From Paramacrobiotus metropolitanus (Eukaryota; Tardigrada; Eutardigrada; Parachela; Macrobiotidae): 64,000 nt of DNA. Positions 32,598 through 40,800 of the stretch are shown here, in pieces. The stretch lies in assembly GCF_019649055.1 (NCBI RefSeq), contig NW_026570237.1:1584766-1648765 (forward strand). The letters run 5' to 3'. Under the pieces are notes generated by a model, which had not been told where the DNA came from, ran no database searches, and saw only the letters and a program-made list of their open reading frames with translations. Both the position numbers and the translations under genes were made by a program. Each line of letters opens with the position of its first letter. Within the stretch, counting starts at the first letter, position 1.

Positions 32598-32650
32598 GAA
32601 ACCGTAATTGCGGTTAACTCAGCGGCTGAGTTAACCGCAATTACGGTTTC
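32598..32650. repeat. Perfect 26-bp inverted repeat at the Pol orientation switch
   Basis: Arms 32598-32623 and 32625-32650 are exact complements separated by one G. To the left all genes read minus (integrase); to the right RT reads plus. On each side the arm is in frame with its neighbour, reading AELTAITVS, followed by STPY on the integrase side and HPAD on the RT side. Confidence 0.95.
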
Positions 32651-32969
32651 TCACCCGGCTGACAGCCCAGTAACCTCGGCTACGTCCAGGGATACGGGCC
32701 TGGAACAGGACCCTAACACCTCCGAAGCTGAATCCTCGGAAGGTAGCCCCACGTACGACGTCCGTGCGGCGGGACAACAGGTATCTCAGACCGACGACGA
32801 ACAGATTGCCCAACAGGCGACACTCGTCGGAGGTAACCCGGTTGAACCCGACAAAAATACAGTCCAGACGGAGCCTCGGTTAAACCGAAGGCAGCCTCGG
32901 TTCGACAGACTAAGTCCGAGAAGACCGTCTATAACCCATGGAAACGGGTACGGAGGCCGAAGCCAATAG
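32625..32969 (+). CDS. LTR element, linker upstream of RT (inverted block)
   Basis: From the palindrome the plus frame reads a Ser/Thr/Glu-rich disordered linker ending in a stop at 32969. The RT frame, two bases offset, is open from about 32844, so a frame change in the 125-bp overlap would connect them. The open frame runs left through the palindrome to 32421, but that part is antisense to the integrase linker and probably not coding. Confidence 0.45.
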   Translation, partial: AELTAITVSHPADSPVTSATSRDTGLEQDPNTSEAESSEGSPTYDVRAAGQQVSQTDDEQIAQQATLVGGNPVEPDKNTVQTEPRLNRRQPRFDRLSPRRPSITHGNGYGGRSQ

Positions 32970-33034
32970 CTACAGGCCAAACCGTCAACCGTCTTCAGCT
33001 CCATACCGAGGATAAGGACGAAGACCGACAGCCC

Positions 33035-35209
33035 GTGTTTGTTGAGAACAAGTGTACTCTACCACCCTTCTCAACCTGTGCCTTACTGGTGCGAACCCTA
33101 AAGAGCATGGCCCCTCACCGGTATATCCATTTCGAATCTTTCCGGCGGAAGCACTCCGGAGTTCGGCCGATCGAGGACACGATCGAGATCCGACCAACGT
33201 GCGATACGGCATGGATCAAGGTCCAGAACGCGACTGAGTACAACCAGGTACTCCGAAGGGGTGCGAAGATCGGATACATGCACTACAGCGACACTTACGG
33301 GTTCGAACCTGACAATGAAGGGATCGAATGGGAAATCCCGATGGGAGTAGGTCGAGTCTCACAGCACGGAGACCGACCTTACAGCTTACCGAGGGCGACA
33401 CAATATGACGCCACTACGGGGCGGACCCAACAGAAGGTCCAGCTACTACCCGGAGCCATCGTCGAAGTTACGGTAACCCTTGACATAGAAGTTGACCCCG
33501 CTAAGAACAAGTACCTAATGCACCTCGGCTCGGAGGAAGCCCTAGCGGAAGGCATCGAGATGAAGGATGGCCCGACCCCACATGACGGGAAGAAATTTAC
33601 CATCCTCGTGGCGAACCATACCAACAAGGACATAACCATCCGGAAAGGAACCCCAATGGGTCGAGTCGAGCCGTACGAACATATGACGGACGACCAAAAG
33701 GCCCGGGTCAGACTTACCCAAGAAGGTGACGAAGACCCGGCAACCGTTGAAGAACAAAAGAAAGCCATCAACTCCATGAACCTCGGTGAGAACTTAACTG
33801 ATGAGCAGCGACAAGTTCTACGGGACATCGCATGGGAGTATCGGCTTGTCTTTCCAACCTTAAAACGACCCTACGGTGACGTCAAGGGAGTCACCCACGT
33901 CATCGACGTCCAAGGTGCAAAGCCTATTAAGATGAACCCAACTAGAACCAGTTGGAAGGGTCGCGAGTTCATCTCTAAGCATGTCCAAGAGATGCTGGAC
34001 CAAGGAGTGATTGAACCTTCCGACGCAGCATGGAGCTTCCCCGTGGTCTTGGCAGCCAAGAAGAACCCGGACGGCTCGGTCGGAACCAGGTTCTGCATCA
34101 ACTACATCAAGTTGAACGCAGTAACCAAGAAGAACAATTACCCCCCGAACCCGGACGAGCTACTGGACAAGTGCGCCGGGATGGAATATTACGGCAAAAT
34201 AGATTGCCAATCCGGTTTTTGGCAGATCCCAATGGACGAAGCCTCGAAGGACATGACAACCTTCGTTACGCCAGAGGGCATGTACAGGTTTAACCGGATG
34301 CCGTTCGGAGTCTGTAACGGACCCGCAACCTTCCAGATGCATGTCGATAAGATAACCGCAAAAGCCCGCAAGAAAGGTGTTTTTGCGTACATCGATGACA
34401 TCATCTTCTTCGGCCGGACCTTCGAAGAATTCAAGGAAGCCTTCCGGGCTACCCTGGACTGCCTACTGGAGGCCGGGTTCACCATTAAACCCTCGAAGTG
34501 CGAGGTTGGAACGGACAAGTTACCCTTCCTCGGACACGTCCTCAGCAAAGCCGGAGTCCAGACCGACGACGAAAAGGTAGCGGCTATTGCGCAACACCAA
34601 CCCCCGCGAACAGAACGCCAATTGCGGTCGTTCCTCGGGTTGGCCAACTACTACCGGAAATTCATCCGCAATTATGCCCAACGGTCATCGAAGATGTATG
34701 AACTCCTTCGGAAGACTAATTCCATCCGGACAGACTGGACGGACGACCATACAGCGGAGTTCAGCGGCATTAAAAAGGCTCTAACTACAGCCCCGGTACT
34801 CGCAAAGTTCGACCCGACCAAGAAGACGGTAATCGAATGCGATGCCAGTGGAGCCGGACTTGGCGCGGTGCTGTCGCAAGAAGGACACCCCGTAGCATTT
34901 GCCAGCCGAGTTCTCCACGGAGCCGAAAAGAACTACGGAGTCACCGAATGGGAATGCCTAGACGTAGTTTGGGCCGTCCAGTAGTTCAAACACTTCATTG
35001 ACCACGGACCCTTCACCGTCAGAACGGATCATCGAGCCTTGCAAAACCTGATGCGCTGTGAGTCCAGTAGACCCGGCATCAACCCCCGGCTAACTCGGTG
35101 GGCTTTGGCTCTGCAAGGCAAGGACATCACCATCGAGTACAAACCTGGAGTTTTCTGCGACAACGCGGATGCTCTGTCTCGGTGGCCCCTTGACCAAACT
35201 TTGTACTAA
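33035..35209 (+). CDS. pol: LTR element reverse transcriptase / RNase H, with internal TAG, opposite strand
   Basis: RT copies element RNA into DNA and RNase H removes the RNA. The RT palm shows KIDCQSGF (catalytic D390), the FNRMPFGVCNGPATFQ block and YIDD (D454, D455), all standard for Ty3/gypsy RT. RNase H begins with ECDASGAGLGAVL (D603) and TEWE. A TAG at 34982-34984 then breaks the frame; the same frame continues through RTDHRAL and DNADALSR to a TAA at 35207. A linker of about 250 residues precedes the RT domain. Unlike all other element genes it reads on the plus strand. The stop would remove half of RNase H unless read through. Confidence 0.9.
34982..34984 (+). other. In-frame TAG inside RNase H
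   Basis: The codon follows DVVWAVQ. The reading frame and RNase H similarity continue directly after it for another 74 codons. Confidence 0.9.
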
Positions 35210-35775
35210 CACAAAAATCAGTAAGTGTAATTGGATGTTCAGAGACAATCACTTATATCTCCATACTGGTAGTCCGTTTTCATTACAGTTTCATTTTTTC
35301 GCTAATACCTTTCTCTAATTTTCAACTGGATGTAGCTTTCTTAATTTTGTCTGAAATAAATACAAATAATAGAATGCTCGAAAATTAAAATGCACCTTAG
35401 CATTCAACTGATTTAAACGCGTCAAATAATGTTTTTGTTGGCTACAGAATAGCAAAACTTAGTACCGAATCCCAACCGGTGTAAGAAAAAGTAAGTAAAT
35501 CACTTCGCGCGAAGCGCGAAGGTGACGGTGGTTTAAGACCGTTTTCAGGTCGGTCAATGTAGTTTTGTAGTAGAAACTTTTCCAGTTCGCACATTGTCAG
35601 CCTGTAGGCTCGCGATCGCTCGCACCCGACCATACCGCTCGCTCGGCTCGCTCGCAATTTTTTTCTGTTGCTCAGCTCGTTCGCAAATTTGCAAAACGAC
35701 GCCTGCTCGCTCGAAGTGCTCGCGAGCGCCGAGCGCTCGTGAGCCGAGCCGAGCGGCTCGGCTCGTGCAGGGCTC
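35210..35775. other. AT-rich foreign block with a GC-rich end, between RNase H and the linker
   Basis: The block is unlike the rest of the element: about 420 bp of AT-rich sequence with AATAAA, then 150 bp of GAGC/GCTC-rich sequence ending GAGCGGCTCGGCTCGTGCAGGG. That end resembles termini of some hAT elements, but no matching opposite end is visible. TAACTCAGC directly right of the block (35776-35784) equals 32615-32623 on the other side of the inverted RT segment. Confidence 0.5.
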
Positions 35776-36243
35776 TAACTCAGCCCGTCGTTGGTTCGAG
35801 CCTCCATTCTGGGGTTGTTGGGCTTCTTGCGAAGGTTCGTTGCCGGACGATCCACCTTTTGGGGGTTCGTCCGGGGATGTATCGATTCCTACCTATAGAA
35901 CCGAAGGGTCGAAGCCGATATCATTATCGTCGTCGTCATCGGAAGTATCCGATGAGTTGTTATCTGATTGGTCGGATGGCTCATTATCGGAGTCAGTGTC
36001 CGGTGAGTCACTTGTGCTCTGTACATCCGAGACTTCCGAGTCCCAATCTCCGAATTCGTCGGCTTCGCCTTCCTCCGCTGTTCCGGCGGATGGTCCAAGT
36101 AGACCGTCAGTAACCCTAATTGGGGTCTGCTGAGTCGGTCCTTCCCACCTTCCCGGTTCGGGAGGTCCAAAGGATGGTGGCCTACCATGCTCCCAGACTT
36201 CTTCGTTCCTAGTTCTGAGGGCTTGGACGATCGCTCCGTTGTT
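35776..36243 (-). CDS. LTR element, acidic Asp/Ser linker downstream of an in-frame TAA
   Basis: After the TAA at 36246-36244 the same minus frame stays open for about 115 codons. It becomes strongly acidic (SDNNSSDTSDDDDDND) before a TAG near 35896, and then is open again to the junction at 35780, where it reads QRRAEL. That last AEL is also how the inverted RT linker begins (AELTAITVS), so this frame and the RT linker were probably contiguous before rearrangement. Confidence 0.5.
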
Positions 36244-36765
36244 TTAATGGCAGATCGGGCATTCTAAAGCCATGTACTGTTGGTTTGGGGCTTGTGCCCG
36301 TGTATTAGCCAGGCGGCCACCGTTTTGCGGGTGCACGGCCTCGGCTAGCCTTACTTTTTTGGCCTGGTGCCAATTACAAGGCTCGATCGGAGGTTCAGTG
36401 TCCGGCACGACCCTAGTTATGCGGGTGTCTTCGCCGTATCGACTCCAAAAGGAGGCAGTATCCAGGGTACCGAAGTGGTAAGGGTCCCGGAAGTGCCACA
36501 TAAGGCGTCGGCCCAGTTCGTGGGACTTTATCTCCAGTAACGCCGGTATGGGGAGCTGATGTTCCACAAATTGTGCGTGGAGTACAATCCGCTCTTCTTC
36601 CCACTCGATGATTTCCTCTTCTAAGGCTTCAGTCAGGTTGATTACCTCTTGGCATTCCTCCCTTGCGGCTCGGATCTGATCATCCGTCCTTGCGCCGACT
36701 CGATCGAGTGCGAGTCTTATACCACCGTCCGGGTTTCGAGGAGGTGTCGAATGCCGGAAAACCAC
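36244..36765 (-). CDS. LTR element, helical linker after protease, unrecognised
   Basis: The frame overlaps the protease frame by about 50 bp in another register. The central part (NLTEALEEEIIEWEEERIVL) is predicted helical and acidic. It later has Trp- and His-containing stretches (LMWHFRDPYHFGTLDTASFW) and ends CPICH. It has no clear homology and probably belongs to Pol between protease and RT. It starts without ATG if the overlap is a frame change. Confidence 0.5.
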   Translation of the reverse strand: MVFRHSTPPRNPDGGIRLALDRVGARTDDQIRAAREECQEVINLTEALEEEIIEWEEERIVLHAQFVEHQLPIPALLEIKSHELGRRLMWHFRDPYHFGTLDTASFWSRYGEDTRITRVVPDTEPPIEPCNWHQAKKVRLAEAVHPQNGGRLANTRAQAPNQQYMALECPICH

Positions 36766-38480
36766 GTTCGGTACCTTTGGTTAAGTATACCAGAGGCCGA
36801 TGCCTCTGGTATCGGGATAGACTTTAGTATCCCTCGGACTGGTTCCAATCGGGTCGTCCGTACTTTCGCCAAGTATTGTTCGATGGCATTATGGATTTGC
36901 AGCTCCGTTACGAGGCTTCGTTCGGTGTCCGAGCATTGCGGGCAGATCGGGGGTCCGGGGTTCATCGGGTGATCAAGCCGATTTATCCGAGCCTCATTCG
37001 CTGCCGTGCCCGATGCCTCTGGTATCGGGATAGGCTGCACTACACCCGAAGATGGGTTCCGCCGACCCTCGTTGGGGGTCGTTGGCGCCCGGGTGAAGAC
37101 AAACTTGGAATGCAGGTAGTCGCATCCAAGAAGTACAGGAACGTCCGAGTTATTGGGTTGGACGTGGAAGGTATGGGGGCTGGTGAATCCTTGCAAGGTT
37201 ACCGGTACGGTACAGCAATGGGTTACCATAAAGGCGACTTGTCCGCCAACACCGAGTATCTTGGTGAAGTACCCCAGGGATTCAAGTTTAAGATTGTTGG
37301 TCCGACAGAAACGCTCCTCTATTAGGGATGTTTCGGCTCCGGTGTCCAACATGGCCGTGGTTGTAACCGGTCCAATTTGAACTTCATGTGTCCATGCCCG
37401 GACCACCTTCGGTCGTTCGGTGGACTGTAACGGTTGGATCGTTACTTCTCGGATGGTCACTTCGACCGGAATTAGGGTTGTCGTTGATCCGCCGGGGACG
37501 CTATTGGTGTCTACACGCGGCGGTAATAAGATTCTGTCCAGCCTCGGTAGGTCTACTCCGTCTTGTGGGTTGACCTCCGAGGGTCGGTATGGACTTAGTC
37601 GTTCTGCCGGGGCTGGTAAGCCTGGTAGCCCGGATGGAACTTCCTTAACCGAGTGACTCGCCTCCGGACGGTTAGCTACTCCGTCCATTAACGATTCGGC
37701 GGTTTCCACCGGGTATGTCCGGCTTGCTATCCGTTCTTCCATGGATGGTTGCCCCTCTCGTAAAGTTGAGAGGCTATATTGCATGTTGAAGAACGTACGC
37801 GATCCGGTTACAGTTCGTGCCGGTTGTCGCTGGAAGAGGTCCGCTTCCTGCTGCAGACAGTAGGCGGGTACCTGTTCCTCCAAAGGTACTGCTTCCCAGT
37901 CTTCGAAGTACTCCGTTACTTCGTCGGTCGGAGCCTCCGGCCGTCTACCTGGTCGGCCTACCAAGGACGGTTCAGGCGTCATTCTGGCGTCCTGTGAGGT
38001 TGCGGGTCGGCGTCTCGAATCTCCACTTAGCCCGCGGCTCGTAATGCCTAATTGGGCACTGAGCCGTCCGGGCAGCCTGGTGACGTTTCTCGTCCCGGCT
38101 AGTCGGGTCCGGTTTCTCCGGCCGACATCCCCGGCTTCACCTTCTGGGCCTGGGGGTCCGGGCACGTTCTGTGTCCCGGCTGCCGTTCGGATCCAAGTTC
38201 CTTGGCCGATCCTCCCAGGTACCTGTTCTGGTCCGGGAGCCGCATTATCGGCGTGGCGAGGTTCGGGTCGATTCTCCGAGTATCCGAACCGGGGATGTTC
38301 GGCGCCGAGTTGGGCTGCCGTCCCCGCCGCTAAAATCCTAGCGGACTCGCTGACCGTTGCGGAGGCTAAATCCTCGTTGAGGTTCCGAGTTGTATCCAAA
38401 GGGTTAATCCGGTTAGTAATGTTATCCTTATTCGGTGGTTCTGTTGGATGGCAGAGGTCGAATGAGTCACCGGAGCTCAT
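36717..38480 (-). CDS. pol: LTR element aspartic protease frame
   Basis: This is a retropepsin that would cleave Gag-Pol. The active-site motif is MLDTGAETSLI with D379, followed by the flap-like ILGVGGQV and by VLLGCDYL, which matches the usual hydrophobic-G motif near the retropepsin C-terminus. About 370 residues of Pro/Arg-rich disordered sequence precede the domain. IPIPEAS occurs twice in the C-terminal tail, reflecting a 21-bp direct repeat (36798 and 37012), and a perfect 11-bp hairpin lies at 36787-36812. ATG 38480 is near the end of the preceding Gag frame, in a different register. Confidence 0.85.
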   Translation of the reverse strand: MSSGDSFDLCHPTEPPNKDNITNRINPLDTTRNLNEDLASATVSESARILAAGTAAQLGAEHPRFGYSENRPEPRHADNAAPGPEQVPGRIGQGTWIRTAAGTQNVPGPPGPEGEAGDVGRRNRTRLAGTRNVTRLPGRLSAQLGITSRGLSGDSRRRPATSQDARMTPEPSLVGRPGRRPEAPTDEVTEYFEDWEAVPLEEQVPAYCLQQEADLFQRQPARTVTGSRTFFNMQYSLSTLREGQPSMEERIASRTYPVETAESLMDGVANRPEASHSVKEVPSGLPGLPAPAERLSPYRPSEVNPQDGVDLPRLDRILLPPRVDTNSVPGGSTTTLIPVEVTIREVTIQPLQSTERPKVVRAWTHEVQIGPVTTTAMLDTGAETSLIEERFCRTNNLKLESLGYFTKILGVGGQVAFMVTHCCTVPVTLQGFTSPHTFHVQPNNSDVPVLLGCDYLHSKFVFTRAPTTPNEGRRNPSSGVVQPIPIPEASGTAANEARINRLDHPMNPGPPICPQCSDTERSLVTELQIHNAIEQYLAKVRTTRLEPVRGILKSIPIPEASASGILNQRYRTWFSGIRHLLETRTVV

Positions 38481-38485
38481 CGACC

Positions 38486-38911
38486 TTAGGCGTTTCCCTG
38501 GGATGTACCCGGGACAGGCCCGCCAACTGCCGGTTGGTATCCGCCCGGGCCCCTATTGGGGGCCGGGGACGGCGGCAGTTGCGGCCGTTGGGCTGGTGGC
38601 GGGGTTGCCAATGGGGGTCGACCACCATTCTGGGGGTTCTCTCCATTTCCCTGGCCAGGCTGCCGGTTAGGGCTGCCTTGGCCGCCGAATTCGCCGGCAT
38701 TCTGCTGACGGGGGCGCGGGGGTGGTACGATGTTCGGGTAGTTCTGATTCGCCGAGCCTAACGGCCATCCATTATCGTACCGGTACCTCCAGTCCAGGTA
38801 CCATCTCCGGTTTGGGTTGTCTTCCAGCCGGAGGTTGGCATAGCCACAACTCGCTTGGTTGTGGTGCCCCATAGGCAGTGACCACAGGAAAATATTCCGT
38901 CCTGGGTCCAC
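38486..38911 (-). CDS. LTR element, Gag C-terminal frame carrying half of the zinc knuckle
   Basis: This frame overlaps the end of the main Gag frame, shifted by one base. It carries GHHNQASC, the His and last Cys of a retroviral zinc knuckle whose first two Cys (CGHC) are in the main frame. A Pro/Gln/Asn-rich tail with NRGPGGYQ follows, ending just before the protease frame. Function with Gag is inferred. Confidence 0.6.
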   Translation of the reverse strand: MDPGRNIFLWSLPMGHHNQASCGYANLRLEDNPNRRWYLDWRYRYDNGWPLGSANQNYPNIVPPPRPRQQNAGEFGGQGSPNRQPGQGNGENPQNGGRPPLATPPPAQRPQLPPSPAPNRGPGGYQPAVGGPVPGTSQGNA

Positions 38912-40800
38912 TGGAAGAACTTGGCTTCCATCCGATCGACGTAGGTTGCCTGCTGGCGAGCCTCCTGCTGTGGTGTCCGAGGCTGCCGTTGCACATTCTG
39001 GGGCTGGCCGCCTTCACCCGCGCGGTTGCCGAAGTTTCCGCGGCCGCGATTCCCGCCGCCACGTCTTCCGCCGGAGCCACCATATTGTGAGGCTCCACCG
39101 CGTCCATATCCGCCTCCGAAGCCATACCCCTGGTTCTGAGGTTGGCCGTAGCCGGAGTTCTGGCCGTAGCCCTGTTGGGGCTGGCCATAGCCGGGGCTCC
39201 GAGGCTTGCTGTAGCCCTGTTGGGGCTGGATGTAGCCGGAGTAACCCTTGCTCTGTGGTTGGCCGTAGCCGGGGCTCCGAGGCTGACTCGGTTGGCCGCT
39301 ATTTTCATAGGCTGGCGGCGTGACCGTGGTCCCTGTTGGGGCTCCATTCAGGTTCATCGCCGCCGTTGCCGCCCAAGTCTGTTCGATCTGACCACGGGCC
39401 TGAGGGGGTGGTGTCGCCGGAGGGCTCTGTCGGTGAAGCCCGGGTTGCACGTTCTGGTAACCTGGCGAGTTGGGTTGGATATATCCGGGAGCCGGTTGAG
39501 TCACAGGAACAGGAGTCGCCGTCCTGACAGTGATGTAGTTGGTGGAGTTGCCACTTTTAACTACCTGGTACATTGGCTTTCCCCGGGTGAAGTCCCGTAC
39601 GTAATCTCGGAGCTCACGTGTCGTCTTCGGCATTCGGACGTCCAGCGCTGCCCGAAGGATTGGCTCCGTGACGTTCGTCCGCAGGTAGAAGACCGCCAAT
39701 TCGTCAGTGAGGTTGCCTCGTTGTTTGAGATTTGTGATGGCGTCATAGTACTGCTCGGGGGTTTCCTGCCCCAGCATGTACTTTCTGGTGGCAATGTCCG
39801 CGACTGCCGTGACCTGTTTGTCAGGGTCCATGAACCGGGCCGCAAATTGCTGCAGCCAGTAGTCGACGGTCCATCCGTTTTCTTCGGGTTCCAGGGTTGA
39901 CTGGTTCTGATACGATTCTAGGGCTTGTCCAGTTAGGGCGCCCTCCAGCTCTGTCATAAAGGCGACGTCCGTTATTGCGACGTCGTCAGCCTCCGAGCGA
40001 TAGATTCGCCGGATCTTTGTGATCCAGCCTTCCACCTTGGCCCCGTCGCCGTTGAACTTCGGCAACTCTGCCCGATTCTTCCGAGCCAAGATCCGGTTGT
40101 TCCGCTCTTCGTATCGGCGCCGGCCTTCTTCATAGCCTTCTTGTCGGGCTTGAGCAATGTCTTGCTCATCGGGTGGTGGGGTCTGACGGGGTTGGACCAC
40201 CGGCATTGCCTGTTGGGCTACCGGGGGATTCCAAGCCACTGGGTAGGCCGCTTGCTGGTTCTGCGCAGCCGGGGCGGGTTGAGGTGGGTAGGGCTGTGGT
40301 TGAGGTTGAGGGTATGGGTTACCAGGGGGTGCCGGTTCGGGCTGTCCAGGTCCGGGCGGAGGATTCTGCGCTCCATACCCCTGGTTCGGCGGTTGGTTCG
40401 GTGCCACATACCCAGGCATCCTCTGAAGGACTCTGTTGTGGTCAAGCCACATCCCTGGTGGTATAACCACGTATTGGTCAGCCTGGGGCACCGGACCTAT
40501 TGGGTCCATATTGCCTTGCCGAGGCTGGTAGGGTCCACTGCCAACAGCGCCGGGGCCAACCAGACCTATTGGGTCACGGTTGTCTGGCCGAGGTTGCTGT
40601 GGTGCGTTATCCGGATATCCGGGGCGTACCGGGTCAGCCCAATTGCGCTGCCCTGCCGATACGGGTTGCACTTCGATCCGCGGCGGGTACGTGTTCTGGG
40701 AGCCTGAACGTTGTCGGTCTCGGTTGGAATTCCCCGAATTAGGTTGTGAGCCTCCCGCCGAAGCGTTCGTCGGCGGTCGGAAGTCCCATGCCAGGTCCAT
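38758..40800 (-). CDS. gag: LTR element Gag, Ty3/gypsy type with Gly/Tyr-rich tail
   Basis: Gag forms the particle that packages element RNA. Residues about 240-400 match the retrotransposon Gag domain: ELPKFNGDGAKVEGWITKIR, a WLQQFAARFMD stretch and the ETPEQYYDAITNLKQRG core. The first 240 residues are Pro/Asn/Gln-rich. Residues about 480-600 are repeats of SPGYGQPQ / GYGQ followed by RGG-type sequence (GGRRGGGNRGRGNFGNRAGE), resembling phase-separating RNA-binding tails. Near residue 639 CGHC begins a zinc knuckle that the frame then loses. It starts at ATG 40800, overlapping the coiled-coil frame. DPIG occurs twice, each encoded by a TATTG hairpin. Confidence 0.85.
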   Translation of the reverse strand: MDLAWDFRPPTNASAGGSQPNSGNSNRDRQRSGSQNTYPPRIEVQPVSAGQRNWADPVRPGYPDNAPQQPRPDNRDPIGLVGPGAVGSGPYQPRQGNMDPIGPVPQADQYVVIPPGMWLDHNRVLQRMPGYVAPNQPPNQGYGAQNPPPGPGQPEPAPPGNPYPQPQPQPYPPQPAPAAQNQQAAYPVAWNPPVAQQAMPVVQPRQTPPPDEQDIAQARQEGYEEGRRRYEERNNRILARKNRAELPKFNGDGAKVEGWITKIRRIYRSEADDVAITDVAFMTELEGALTGQALESYQNQSTLEPEENGWTVDYWLQQFAARFMDPDKQVTAVADIATRKYMLGQETPEQYYDAITNLKQRGNLTDELAVFYLRTNVTEPILRAALDVRMPKTTRELRDYVRDFTRGKPMYQVVKSGNSTNYITVRTATPVPVTQPAPGYIQPNSPGYQNVQPGLHRQSPPATPPPQARGQIEQTWAATAAMNLNGAPTGTTVTPPAYENSGQPSQPRSPGYGQPQSKGYSGYIQPQQGYSKPRSPGYGQPQQGYGQNSGYGQPQNQGYGFGGGYGRGGASQYGGSGGRRGGGNRGRGNFGNRAGEGGQPQNVQRQPRTPQQEARQQATYVDRMEAKFFQWTQDGIFSCGHCLWGTTTKRVVAMPTSGWKTTQTGDGTWTGGTGTIMDGR

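Noticed and set aside
32421-32624. Plus frame left of the palindrome as the RT N-terminus
   Set aside because: It is the antisense of the integrase linker, which is open and acidic on the minus strand; only the part right of the palindrome is likely to be coding on the plus strand.
38044-38670. 208-codon plus frame and similar plus frames in the Gag/protease region
   Set aside because: Antisense shadows of GC-rich minus-strand genes that have clear domains.
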